In this document: positions 50,848 to 61,851 of the stretch, piece by piece | Layout: every line of letters starts with the position of its first letter | Numbering within the stretch: position 1 is the stretch's first letter | Assembly (NCBI GenBank): GCA_029964075.1 | Contig: CM057141.1 | Span: 15,624,001 to 15,688,000 of the forward strand | DNA from: Patiria pectinifera | Taxonomy: Eukaryota; Echinodermata; Asteroidea; Valvatida; Asterinidae | Length of the DNA: 64,000 nt | Direction: 5' to 3' | Translations under genes and position numbers: made by a program | The notes under the pieces: model-generated | What the model saw: only the letters and a program-made list of their open reading frames with translations | What the model was told of the DNA's origin: nothing | Databases searched by the model: none

Positions 50848-51148
50848 TGCTGCACTATAGACCTTTCTTTTGTTTGTAAACATTGGCGCCATTTTATATG
50901 GGCTGCCGCAAGTGCATAAATTAAAGCCGTACGTGGTTGGCAACATATTTCCCCCCCCAAAAAAAGACCCCGTAACGCCCTCAATACAAAGTAAAAAGGC
51001 ATGTTTTAGGAATTATGTTTTAGCTTTGTTGGCAATGTTGTATTTCCAACACTCATATAATATTTTGGTTATCTGTAATAACACTTCTTCATTTTTGCAG
51101 GGTTGAACCTTCCATAGTTTTGCAACCCGTGGTTGGCAAAAATGCAGT

Positions 51149-51814
51149 TAGTCTGGTTCCCAGACCAAAAGATTCTGACTATTCCTGTAGTCTGGTTCCC
51201 AGACCTGACAATTATTCCCGACGCTCACGTCTTAAATTGTAGAATAGTCAGAATCTCTTGGTCTGGGAACCAGACTAACTTTTCCTGATGAATCTAATTC
51301 AACCTCGTACCCAGGGTGTCGAGCAGTACGCGCCCACCACTACCTGCTCTCTCACCCTGGTATTGGATCATTTGCATGTGCAAGATTTTTGCAGACGTAT
51401 GCAAATGAGGAACAGTCTGGTGCCTGGATATGCGTTACACATTAGCGTTTGTTTTTGTATGCGGTGTCTGGGGTAAAAACAGAGTCAATTCGTAGCTGCG
51501 CGAGCACGGCGTGACTTACGAAAACACGATTTTTGAAATCAAACTGTTACGATCTTATCGAGACAACATGCAGTATCATTTTTCATATTAAAGGAAATTA
51601 GTATTTTTGAGAAGGCGTGGACGAATGATCGCGAAAACACGTACTGCACGTTGTGAATATATCGCACCAAGTACACGATAAAAATCCATTACTAGCCAAT
51701 TGCGGTATCCAATCAGGAAACGCGGTTGGAAATAAAGTAAGCACTGGGGACGAGGTTGAATCTAATTAGATTCATCAGGAATAGTCAGAATATTTTGGTC
51801 TGGGAACTAGACTA
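51149..51814. mobile_element. 666-bp element with TAGTCTGGTTCCC ends
   Basis: Ends are TAGTCTGGTTCCCAGACC and GGTCTGGGAACTAGACTA. AAATGCAGT flanks both sides (51140-51148, 51815-51823), a likely 9-bp target duplication. Inside is a second inverted pair (CTGATGAATCTAATTCAACC and complement, 51284-51303 with about 51753-51775), plus a short foldback at the left end. Confidence 0.75.
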
Positions 51815-52052
51815 AAATGCAGTTTGTCAACCAAGAACAACTCGTTTTACACACGCGAAAAATCCACGTTGACTTTCATTCGGGTTGTATTTGTCGCGCT
51901 TAAAACACTGTATTGTTACGGTCATAATAGCTTCATTGTTTGACGGTTTCTTATGAAATTAAATCGCGTAATGTTTAAACATAATGACAAATCAGTAGAC
52001 AAAAATTCCATTTAATACAGCTTGTATTTCTGGAGTTGTTGCCCCTGTGGCA

Positions 52053-52876
52053 GGTAATTCTGCCCCCCCCCCCGGTAAATGTGTCCCCCGGACAGATTTA
52101 CCGGGTCGTGACCCGGTAAATCTGTCCGGGGGGGGACACTTTTACCTAGGTAAACCTGTCCCCCTCTAGGTAAATCTGTCCCCCTGTACGACGTTAAATG
52201 TGTCTCCCCCTGGTAAATGTGTCCCGTGCAACGTCACAAGTCTAGCACCCAGACTGTATATTAGTAAAGTTATTAACTGTTTTTGCGCGGCGCCTTGCTA
52301 AATTCGGGAATGGTGCTTACGTCAAAGCTGAGGCCGTGTCCGAAATGGGCTTCCAGAGCTACGGCTACGTCTATTGTCAGCGCAGCGCGTCCCCGCGTAT
52401 TTTCAATGGGCGCGGACCTAGACCCTAGCTCTAGACAGTTGATTCGGATGCAGCCTGACTCCCGTTTTGATGACGACTTCGGGAGCGAGCGATTTGCATG
52501 GTGGGCGTGCGCGCAAGTGTACCGCACCTACGGAGGGCGGTGCGCGCTAGCGATAGGTTGAGTATTACTACGCGTGCCTTTTCTGCTTTCTTGCAGAAAC
52601 ATAGATCGGTTGATTAACATCTAAACGTTAATTTCATTTTGATAATCATTGATGAAGGGTGGAAAAATCTAAAAATGTATACCCTGTGCGCTGAATTCAT
52701 TATAATACTCATCAATATAACAACTTATGCGTGCAAAACCAGGGGGGACAGAATTACCTGGAGGGGACAGAATTACCTGGAGGGGGACAGAATTAACGGG
52801 ACAGGGGGGACACTTTTACCTAGGTAATTGTGTCCCCCGGACACTTTTACCGGGGGACAGAATTACCGTCCACACC
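52053..52876. mobile_element. Element with subterminal GGTAAATNTGTCCCC arrays
   Basis: The left 150 bp contains about seven copies of GGTAA[AT][TC][CG]TGTCCCC in either orientation. The right 140 bp contains a similar number as GGGGACAGAATTACC. The outer inverted repeat is GGTAATTCTG. Between them is about 480 bp of CG-rich unrelated sequence (52260-52570) and an AT-rich part. Dense subterminal motifs resemble transposase-binding arrays of hAT or CACTA elements; family unknown. Confidence 0.7.
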
Positions 52877-53364
52877 TGCCCCCAACTCGAGTTTGGTGGT
52901 GGATATTGAGACAACTATTTATGTGGCGCGCCCTCTATTGAAAGTATATTAAAGTAGACATTAACAGTGCGAGACCACTGGTGCACCCAATCAAATAAAT
53001 TTCCATAGACAACAGTGATAAATGCCCATACTTCAAAATTCTTTTAACAAAAATACTAAAAACTCTAACAGGTGTTCAGGCTGCACAGAAAAATGATGAG
53101 CCACATGTCATCTTTTATTTTCAATTTTTGGTGGTTGACATATGACTTTTCGAGAAATTCTCACCCAAAGAAGACGACCCCTTAAACGAGTGATGTTTCC
53201 CAAAGTGGAAAGGTAGCCATCTTGAAAACGGATCCATCCACAACATGGCTAAATAGTGCAACTTTCGGGCCCGATTGCATCCAAAATGCTCGGAATAGGA
53301 AGCTCCGAGTCCGGGCCAGAGATGTGTTGCCGTCTCTTCAATTTCCAAATTCCATGGCACTCAG

Positions 53365-54655
53365 AACCAATATTTTGCCATGATATTTGACACAAGAATC
53401 TAGAAAATTGACAGGAACGGCGTAGAATGACTTTACTATAATTTAAGGAAATTGCATTTTAGGACACTCCGTATTGTATCATCAATTTCTTCCAAAAGAG
53501 GGCGCGCTATATAAACACTGCTCACCGCTAGCCGACTTCTGTCCATTAACGATCAGTGTTGTAGTCGAGTCCTCCTCATCCGAGTCCGAGTCCGAGTCCG
53601 AGTCCTTGAGCAAAGGACTCGAGTCCGAGTCCGAGTCCTTGTCAATTTTTGATGTCCGAGTCCGAGTCCGAGTCCGAGTCCTTGAAAAAAGGACTCGAGT
53701 CCGAGTCCGAGTCCTTATGTATCAAATTCAAGTCGCGGTTCACCAATACTATATTAACGGTTTCAACAGTCATGCAGTTCAACACGGTAGACAACACACG
53801 CGAACGTGATTAATATTATTGATTGTGTGTAAAGTGAAGCGAGCGACGCAGATCATTGAGATTTTGGGTGTTTTTTTCGCCCAAACACCCCAAACCCGGA
53901 AGTTGTATCGTACATGCAATACGCGGCACGTTGGGCGATATTGATCATATTGGGCGTGTAAAAGCACCCACGTGCGCTAAATGGGTATGAATTCGAGCCC
54001 AATTGTATGGCGTTGATTCCATGCGGCTGAGATAGCTCCTTGTCATTGTGTCAACCATGTTAGTAATATTGAACAAAAAGTCCAACACATCGGCAAGCAA
54101 CTGAATAACTGATGAATCGATTTATTTGGTGGGCAATTGGCTAGGTTAGGTTGGAATGAATCAATTGATCATTGATCAATCGGCAAGTTATTTTTGCGAG
54201 CGGCAGAACTGCGGAATTCGGTTCCACAGCAAAACCAAATCAAGGTGAAAGACATAAAACAATTGAAATAAAACACCTAAAAAAGACCCGATTTTGCCGG
54301 ACTCGAGCCGGACTCGAAGCCGAGTCCTCGAGTCCTTGGGGTCCGAGTCCGAGTCCGAGTCCGAGTCCTTGAGCAAAGGACTCGAGTCCAAGTCCGAGTC
54401 CTTGAAAAAAGGACTCGAGTCCGGACTCGAGTCCGAGTCCCGAGTCCGAGTCCTACAACACTGTTAACGATGTAAACATAGTTATTGTAAAGACGAAATC
54501 CGAACTGAAATAAACACTTTGCATTGCAATGAAATCTCGTCCAATATTTTGCCATAATATTTGATACAAGAATCTCGAATATTGACCGGAACTGTGAAAG
54601 AATGACATAAATATGATTCAAGGAAATTGTAGTGTCAGGACACTCCGTATTTAAA
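53365..54655 (+). repeat. 115-bp direct repeat flanking the hAT element
   Basis: 53365-53478 and 54540-54654 share CAATATTTTGCCAT.ATATTTGA, ACAAGAATCT and GGACACTCCGTATT in the same orientation, about 1.17 kb apart. The hAT-type element lies between them. It was either a tandem repeat before insertion or the ends of an older element. Confidence 0.8.
53554..54463. mobile_element. hAT-type non-autonomous element, 910 bp
   Basis: It begins CAGTGTTGTAGTCGAGTCC and ends GAGTCCTACAACACTG, bordered on both sides by TTAACGAT (53546-53553 and 54464-54471). The 8-bp duplication and CAGTG ends fit hAT. Both subterminal regions carry arrays of the hexamer GAGTCC (or its complement), broken by CTTGAGCAAAGGACTC. 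No transposase ORF. Open frames in the arrays are Glu/Ser or Arg/Thr low-complexity artefacts. Confidence 0.9.
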
Positions 54656-55039
54656 TCGTTCACTATCACATGTGCTTCCCAATCTCCCCTATCAATCAAT
54701 CCGAGATATGGTGATGAGAACTAACCAATTGCTTTTTTTGATAACGCCCTCTACCGCTACGACAGCTATACTATGCATATTCATGAGATAAGAAATGATG
54801 GCGTGCTTTATTATAAGCAGATTGACGGTGGACAAAGGAATGATGTATACTTGCAGTAGTTGTTAGTCATGTTAGTTTATTTTCTGGGTATGGAGTTTTA
54901 ATTTCTAAGATTTTTGATGTCAGTGCAGACATATTTGACATCTAGAATATTGTTAAATTTCATGTTGTTTTAATTTCATCAGTGAGAGTTTCACAGGGAA
55001 ATGTTTTATGGAATCTAGTCAGAAAGTGCTTTTAATTAT

Positions 55040-55080
55040 TGTGCAACTTTTATTTATTTATTTATTATTATTATTATTAT
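55040..55080 (+). repeat. TTA microsatellite
   Basis: A run of TTTATTTATTATTATTATTATT, probably a retroelement tail remnant. Confidence 0.7.
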
Positions 55081-55289
55081 TGTTTTTGTATTTGTTTTTT
55101 GGGTTGTTTTTTTGGGAGGGGGGGGGCTAATTTATACCGTTAGCTCAAATTTGGTTTGCAACAACCACGAAAGAAAACAAGACTAGGCACGTCTAGTAAA
55201 GATGGTCCCAGAGATGAACTTGAGCTCAGGGGTCTAAGGAGTTACCTTAGTCATTTGTTTGCGGGCCACGGTAGGGCTTATGCAAGTCG

Positions 55290-55690
55290 AAATCTTAAGA
55301 GACAGTCAGTCAGGTCAGTTAGGTCAGGTCATGTCAGGTTAGTTAGGTCAGGTCAGTCAGATTGGGTCGGGCTTATTCAAGTCTAAATCACAAGAGACAG
55401 TGAGTAGGCCAGCTACTTCAGGTCAGGTCAGGTCATTCAGGTTAGGTCAGGACGGGTCAGGTCAGGTCAATCAGGTCGGGCCGGCCAATCAGGTCAGGAC
55501 AGTTCGGGTTGGGTCTGGTTTTATTCAAGTCTAAATCTTAGACAGTCGGTGAGGTCAGTTAGGTCAGGTCAGGTCAGTTCAGTTCAGATCAGGTCAGGTC
55601 AATTCAGATCAGTCAGGTTGGGTCGGGTCGGGCTTGATATTCTAGTCGAAATCACAAAAGACAGTCCGGTCCGGTCCGGTCGGTCGGTGC
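55290..55690 (+). repeat. AGGTC/AGGTCA microsatellite
   Basis: Tandem 5-bp AGGTC units mixed with AGGTCAGTC and GGGTC variants, organised in about four blocks separated by CAAGTCTAAATC[AT]. The consensus contains many AGGTCA words, the nuclear-receptor half-site, but the 5-bp period overlaps them and does not make standard DR spacings. Confidence 0.85.
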
Positions 55691-57430
55691 GTGACTGTGT
55701 GCAAGATAAGTGCTAAGAGTATAGGCTGGCCCTCTGGGACCAGCACAACTTTAGTCTAAACAAATACATGTAAGGCCATGAGACACTTTAACAGATCGCT
55801 GACAGTAATAAATGATATCTAGAAACAACACAACACTGCAGGTGCATGCTTACACTCTATCTAAAGTGTAATGAATACATGTATAAATTTAACACAGAAA
55901 AGAGACGTGGAAGAAAAAGGCTTGTGTCATATGCCAAACTTTCTCTATCATGTCTCTGACTACATATTTATCTAATTTATTGGGCTTTAAGTTAATGGCC
56001 ACCATTTGCAAACAGTTGTGTGTTTTTTGGCGTCTCAAGAAATATAAAAATAATGCAATCAATCTGATGCAGGATATTAATGACAAACAAACAACAATGT
56101 CGTCTTAATTATGCACAGTAGATGTCATACTTTTGAGAAAACTGTAACAATGCATCTATATTTTTTTTTCACGCAAATCATGTTTTTGTTGGCTGTGTGA
56201 AGGTTTGATCCTAACCATCGCGATGAACTGATGTTTATTCTTTTTGCCTGGAAAAAGACAGAATACTGGGCGGAAATTATTTCACAGGATGCTTTATATC
56301 CTTTTATTTTCTGAAAATTAAGTAGGATAATTCATGATATTTTGATAGTTTTATGTTTGAGTGTTTGCAAATGGTGTCGATTACCTTTAACCACTTCAAA
56401 GGTTAAAGGAAAGGGGGAAAAAGAAAAAAAAAGAAGGGGAAAAGACCCCAAAACAATTTGCTAAGGAATATTTCCAGTTACAATTGGTTTTCATCTATTT
56501 CCACCAGTTCCTGAGATTCATGCTTAACCATGTGGGAAAGGACAATTAATAAAGAGTAATAATCTATATATAATAATGCTTATTTCTAATAAGAAAATAG
56601 TGTATACCAGATTTGCTAAGATAATTAAGTAAGGTATATTGGATATTTGAAAAGTTTCATGCAATATTTTTTGGAATTTTATCTAGTGTTGTAGAACAAA
56701 ATTGTCAGCAGTGCATACTGAATAATATTCATTCCATGGGTTTACGAAGTGATTTTGAGTGGGTAAACTCTTTTGTAGTGACTCAAATTTACCCACTTCA
56801 AATAGCGCCCTCTTATTGCGTCCACCATACTTCAACAAGTAAAATAGTTTGGGACGCTTGAAGTAATTATTATCAAAGTTTCAGGTGCACTTTCATCCGC
56901 AGAATGTCAAAACTTAGTGTTTTCTGGGTCCCAGAAAATCCTGTGCAAAATGTCTGACATTTCCAGAGAAAATGTTGAAAACACCCGTTTGTTTACTTTT
57001 TGGCGCGTTAGCGATTTTTGCCTCTCCTTTAAGTATTTCTAGCAGTGAAAAAAAAAGCCATTGAATTTCAACTCAAAAATGAAACCGTCATTTTTGGCGA
57101 GCTGCGAAGCAGATGCAAGCCTATGTAATACCAATTTCCGTCCGTCCGTCCGTCCGGCCGGCCGTCCGCGTTCAGATAAAAATGTTGAAGTTTTTGGTTC
57201 TAGCTAACTTGGGGGGAAAAATGCAGTTTACATGTATCATCTTTATAACTCAGTTAGGTTCATATTGCAGTAAATTTTATTATTTTATTGAGGATTTTTA
57301 ATTCAAGAAAATGTTTTAAGTTTTTAATTGTTACATGTTCATGTAAACCGGTATAACATGTAAATGTATGTATACCGATATAACATTTACACTATGCATT
57401 TCGGGGATGTGCATGTACTTGAACTTTTAG
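55691..57430. other. Non-genic stretch
   Basis: No gene seen. It contains a TTAA-element fragment (56280-56390) and a CCGT/CCGG tetranucleotide run at 57138-57168. Confidence 0.5.
56280..56390 (+). mobile_element. TTAA-flanked miniature element, right-end fragment
   Basis: CACAGGATGCTTTATATCC through TGTTTGCAAATGGTG to ACCTTTAA matches the right end of copy 1. The rest is missing. Confidence 0.55.
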
Positions 57431-58030
57431 TTTTATGTGGTTGGAGTAGGGATGGGGTAGGGGAGGATGGGGGTGGGGATAGGGGTTGGAGTTGGGGTTT
57501 GGGTTGGTATAGGGATGGGTAGGGGAGCTAAGGTGGGTGGGTTGGGGTGGGGGATAGGGGTTGGAATACTGGGTTTGGGTGGGGTCGGATGTGTATAAAT
57601 GTATGGGTGGGGTGAAGACAGGTAGGGGGAGGGTTAGGGGGTCGGGGAGGGGGAGGGAAATAGGGATTTGAGTAGGGTTAGGGTGGGGATGTGGAGGGGT
57701 GGGTGAGGATGGGTAGCGTGGGTGTATAGGGTTGGGTAAGGGGAGGGGGCAGGATATAAGGATCGGAGTAGGGGTTGGGGTCGGGTGGGGAGGTATGGGT
57801 CAGTATGGGTAGGGGGATTGGGGTAGATGGGATATAGGGATTCGAGTAGGGGTTAGGGTGGGGATGTGTATAGGGGTGGGTAAGGAGGGATAGGGGCATT
57901 ATAGGGTAGGTGGGTGTAGGGGGTTGGGGGAAGGAGATAGGGATTGGAGTATGGGTGGGGTTGGGTAGGGGGAGGATGGGATGGGTGTGGGTAGGGGGTT
58001 CGGGGAGTGGGGTAAGGTTTGGAGCATGTC
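57430..58030 (+). repeat. 600-bp G-rich strand-asymmetric tract
   Basis: Irregular repeats of GGGG(A/T)TNGGGG, such as GGGTTGGGG, TAGGGG and GGGTGGGGAT, with almost no C. Many G3-G4 runs at short spacing give strong G-quadruplex potential. The Pro-rich minus-strand open frames (PNPTHTPIP-type) are a by-product of the tract. Confidence 0.9.
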
Positions 58031-59451
58031 GTGATGGTGCCGTGTCTACATGTACATGTATACCCATTCTTGTTCCGCATTTAATTGTGGGGACTACACA
58101 AGAGTTTTCCCATGGTAATACAAGTACAGGGACCCGAAGACACTGTGGGGGCTGCAAAAAGGCTCCACAACTGGTTTCTAATTACCCTAACGATGGAAAA
58201 CTTCCCCATAACGCTGTGACGGCTAACCTATATACACATGTATTTATTAGGTCATCTGTTGACTTTATGTTGACATTTAAAAACTGACCCTATACACCTT
58301 GGCACATAAACGAGAATCCTGATCCCCATCATGCCCATCCCCAACACTACCTCCAGCCTCCCTTCCCGCCTTTGACAGCGAGCCATGGCGACTTCGCCGT
58401 TCTAATTCAAGGTATAGTTGTGTGCACGTTTATATTCTACTGGTCATCAATCTTTTCAATGATTATTATTTCGTGAGAAATGCGTTTTTAGAGCCCAAAA
58501 GAGCGCAACCGGCCAAAAGTGCACATTTAAGAGTATTGTATTTTGAGTGAAAACGATTTCATGTTTTAGCTGGGTTCCCAATAATATCCCTTTTACCATT
58601 ATTTTTCTACATTCAAAAATGTTATTACGTAATTATATGCCCTTGTATTTTATTACAGATTGTACCACTAAGAATCTAAAAATATGCTTAGCAAAAAACT
58701 TGAAAAAAGGTAAATTTAAATTCTGTTCACCATAATTTTTTTTTAATCCAACTGATTTCTTTTGCTATCATCAATGTAGCATGGGAAATTCCTGCCTCTA
58801 AAGCTCACTGGAAAATTGGACAATTCAAAACTGTGGAAAAGTCTATGTCTTAAACCTGGGTTAACCGTTAGACTGGTTACGGGTCCCTCCGTCATAGCCC
58901 TCACTCAGAATGCAGGAGGTGGGAGCAAGTCCGAACGTCCATATTGGGGACTCTGGAGGAGCACTTAAAGTGCAAATGTCTCTTTGGCTTTTGAGCATTT
59001 TTTTTTCTCAGTTTAACAACAAAATCACGAGAAGGGTGCGTAACAACTAACTTGATGAATTTGCAGCTCAGTGGATACCAGACATTTTGAGAACAAATGC
59101 ACAATTTGTTGGCGTCTCGTAAAAACATTCCGTTGCTAACGCACGTACAAGGCTGTGCCTGTAGGCAAATTTCTAAAATCACCTTCAAATATTGTTTCTT
59201 CCAAATGATACCATTTCAGGCAGGGAATTGGTTACCAGTCCTATCTTCATTTTGAGCGAGGAATTTCTTGTTAAATCGCTGGGTACGATTCTGGGTAACT
59301 GCAAATGATCCTATGTGTCTTTATGTTTTGACTGAAGCATTCTTAAATTTAACACCACGCATCTATGACTTATATATATCCCCATGCTCCAATTTGTCGA
59401 ATTTCCAGCGAGCACTAGAGCTAGGTTTTTCCAAGCTAGCCTCGATGGACT
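58031..59451. other. Downstream flank of the discoidin exon
   Basis: No supported gene. 58300-58415 is GC-richer and open on both strands, so coding there is possible but its strand is ambiguous. The rest may be 3'UTR of the discoidin-domain gene. Confidence 0.4.
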
Positions 59452-59592
59452 TTACTCATTAATTGTACAGCCGAGGACCTCAAAGCGCATACAGAAGAGT
59501 CCGGGCCTAGGCAGGATACGCAGGAACCTGGCCTGGAAGGCCTTCGGGAAAGTGGTGATCACGTGGGTGTTTGCGTCCGAGTTTCCAGGGAA
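59452..59592 (-). CDS. Last exon of a discoidin (F5/8C) domain protein
   Basis: The minus-strand acceptor TTTATTCCACAG|TTC is followed by 46 codons and TAA (59454-59452). The peptide runs FPGNSDANTHVITTFP then FQARFLRILPRPG and ends MRFEVLGCTINE. This is the classic end of a discoidin domain: the G-N-x-D-x-N-T-x-V segment, the ARFxRIxP strand and the closing E-x-LGC. The protein ends four residues after that Cys. Upstream exons carrying the rest of the domain should lie to the right and were not found before the window edge, so the gene is partial here. Discoidin domains bind lipids or glycans on extracellular proteins; the full protein is unknown. Confidence 0.75.
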   Translation of the reverse strand, partial: FPGNSDANTHVITTFPKAFQARFLRILPRPGLFCMRFEVLGCTINE

Positions 59593-59734
59593 CTGTGGAA
59601 TAAACAATAGGAACAGGATATTTAAACCAGCGTTGAAAGGTTCACGGGGATGAGTTTTCCCTTGCAGTCACACGGTTGCAGCAGGAGCGATAGAGGGAGC
59701 CCTCGTCCTACGACATGCATAATCATAGACATCA

Positions 59735-59870
59735 AGACTGCAAGAACTGAAACTGAGTTCAAAATTGCACTTAAGACATATCTATTTAACATTTAATTAT
59801 TTTGTGTTGTAAAGCCCATTGAGACATTGTGTAATGCGCTATATAAGAACCGTTTTATTATTATCATAGA
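59735..59870 (+). mobile_element. CR1/L2-like retrotransposon 3' end
   Basis: A frame reading TEFKIALKTYLFNI then stop matches the usual C terminus of CR1/L2-type reverse transcriptase ORFs. It is followed by CCCATTGAGACATTGTG, GCGCTATATAAGAACC and TTATTATTAT. Only the tail is present. Confidence 0.65.
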
Positions 59871-60059
59871 TTTCAGGGCTTTGTAGAATCAGTAAAATAT
59901 TTAACGTATTTGAAACACCAAGGCAAGACAACATAATTCTTGATTGGGAAATGGTTGGAAGGAAACATCCGTCGATCTGACAACAAATCCCAAGTTGGCC
60001 TTTTTCCCTTCTCAGTATACTTTCTTTTTTGATTTCATTTACTTTTAAATTATAGAGCG

Positions 60060-60270
60060 ACGAGGGATAGATGTTTACTTGGGTGGGACTGGAACCCACG
60101 ACAATGTGCTTACTAGTGCGAATGTCTTGCCACTCGACCAGCAAAGTTGCCTGGGTCTGTGGCTGGTTCGAATCTGATCGAGCTTAATTTTCATCCAACA
60201 TCAGCACCTGCAAACAGGAGGTCTTGGGTTCGAGTCCCAACCGAAGCTTGTGAATTTTATCTCACAAACC
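60060..60270. mobile_element. tRNA-derived SINE heads, opposed
   Basis: On the minus strand, TGGTCGAGTGGCAAGAC (A box) and GGGTTCCAGTCCC (B box) lie at 60140-60080. On the plus strand GGGTTCGAGTCCC lies at about 60227-60239. No clover-leaf tRNA can be folded from either by eye, so these are SINE remnants and not tRNA genes. Confidence 0.6.
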
Positions 60271-61754
60271 CTCGGACAACACTGACTATATACATTTAGA
60301 CAAAGCTAGATAGGGTTTAATCAAAATTTTGGGAACAAATCCCCTGATTGTCTTAAAGCACAGTATCATCGACCCTGATCACAGAATGGCCAGTCTTAAG
60401 TTTCGCCAGATCAGACAAAGGCCCTCTGGCGCCATTCCAAATGTGGCCAATTTTGCATTTAATCAACATTTTGAGAACAAGAACAAAACAAGTATTATTT
60501 GATAGCTTGGAACTTGTAGATTATGGAAATATAACTTAAAAGCGATTTTAGATCAGACTAATTAACTTAAGAGCGGCCCGAAAAGCGTGGAGGGTGGGCG
60601 TGGTCGTCACCCCCTCTTTTTCATTTTCGCTGATGCCGTTGCGTTAAATTGCAACGGTAGATGGGAAAATGAAAGCAGTTTGTATTGATGCCTTGGCCCT
60701 TGTGGAACATGAAAATATAACTTAAGAATGATTTTTTGGTCAGACTAATTAACTTCAGAGCGGTGCGAAGAGCGTGGAGGGGGCGGGGCCGCAACCTCCC
60801 TCCATGTACATTTTAGCTCCTATCGTCGCAATGCACTAATTCAATTTTCCAGTTTCTCTGAACAGTTGTTCTGATGACTGGCAGTTATTTTGACAGCATG
60901 TTTATGGCAATAGGGCATGTACCTTCGTCACAAAATGTCCAAATATTTAAACAGGTATAGGCGCGGATTAAATGTTAACTTTCCATTACATGGAGCATGG
61001 AAGCCTAAAACGTACATCGGAGGGCGCATGAGAGTGCCGACTTAAAAAATCATGACATCAAAATATTTTAACAGGTTGAACTGAAACTTTACAGATATAC
61101 GACAGATATTCGGGAGTCCTTTCATTACAGATATCAACGTTTGCTTAAAAAAATGGGTAATTATGCGAAATCACAGGTAGCTGGCGAATTAAAAGAAAAC
61201 CCAATTATATAGTACATTGTACATACATGTATCAGTTTTCTGGTTTGAAGCTAGATATTGAAATTAATCTTATGGGGCAGTGGGTGGGCTGACAGGGCTG
61301 TTAAGGTCAAATATCGTAACCAGTTGTGCACTTTGAGTCTATAAAAGCATAAAACTTCACACGTTGGTTCTTCTTATTGTGAAAATAATGATCGGATGTG
61401 AGAAAATGTCACATTTGCCCTTTGGTGTTTTTTGAAAGGTCTAACTGTGTATTACCCTGTTTATTGATATTTTAAAGATGTATTATCCAAACCCTACTTT
61501 TCCACGACCCATATCTAAACTCTCGATGTGAATTCTTGCCATTACATGTTTCAAATGTAGGGAAAGGTCATTTCTGACCCATGGTGACATTTTAAAAGTC
61601 TGCGAGCTTTATATACCCATTTTCCACTACTACTTAAAAATGCCAACTGTTCATGTTCCAAGTCTAAATAATGAATGGACATTTATTTTTACTCTATTGT
61701 TCTATACATGATGTCATGAATTCAGATCCAAAAACGATTTTTTTTTTTCTTCAG

Positions 61755-61851
61755 AGCATCTGATCCCCATGTCCCCTGTTTTATACCAACGCAGGCGCAA
61801 CAGGAAAGAATTTTAAGAGGCAAGCCGGACAAACATTATGACAGTGCACCG
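61755..61851 (+). CDS. Candidate internal exon, unknown protein
   Basis: A run of T and CTTCAG gives a strong acceptor and CACCG|GTGAGT a strong donor. Between them one frame is open for 32 codons, including SDPHVPCFIPTQAQQERILR and GKPDKHYDSAP. No family is recognised. It lies in the loop of a large inverted repeat, and no phase-compatible partner exon was found. Both strands are partly open, so it may be chance. Confidence 0.3.

Larger units (their letters stand above)
50399..52942. repeat. Nested block bounded by 29-bp perfect inverted repeat
   Basis: 50471-50499 and 52914-52942 are perfect complements, sharing AATAGAGGGCGCGCCACAT. A related direct copy lies at 50399-50435 (AAGGGCGC..GTGGTCTCC) and another at 53497 (GAGGGCGCGCTATATAAAC). 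Three further inverted-repeat elements sit inside (50520-50847, 51149-51814, 52053-52876). No transposase-like ORF was seen in the block. Confidence 0.75.

Noticed and set aside
53474..54699. Glu/Ser and Arg/Thr repeat frames
   Set aside because: Produced by GAGTCC hexamer arrays of the hAT-type element.
57678..58157. 159-codon Pro-rich minus-strand frame
   Set aside because: Direct consequence of the G-rich tract, which leaves few stop codons on the complement.
58315..58414. Possible exon (PHHAHPQHYLQPPFPPL frame)
   Set aside because: Weak acceptor, both strands open and phase incompatible with the 61755 candidate.
60060..60150. Possible tRNA gene
   Set aside because: A and B boxes present but no acceptor or anticodon stem pairing seen; fits a SINE head.
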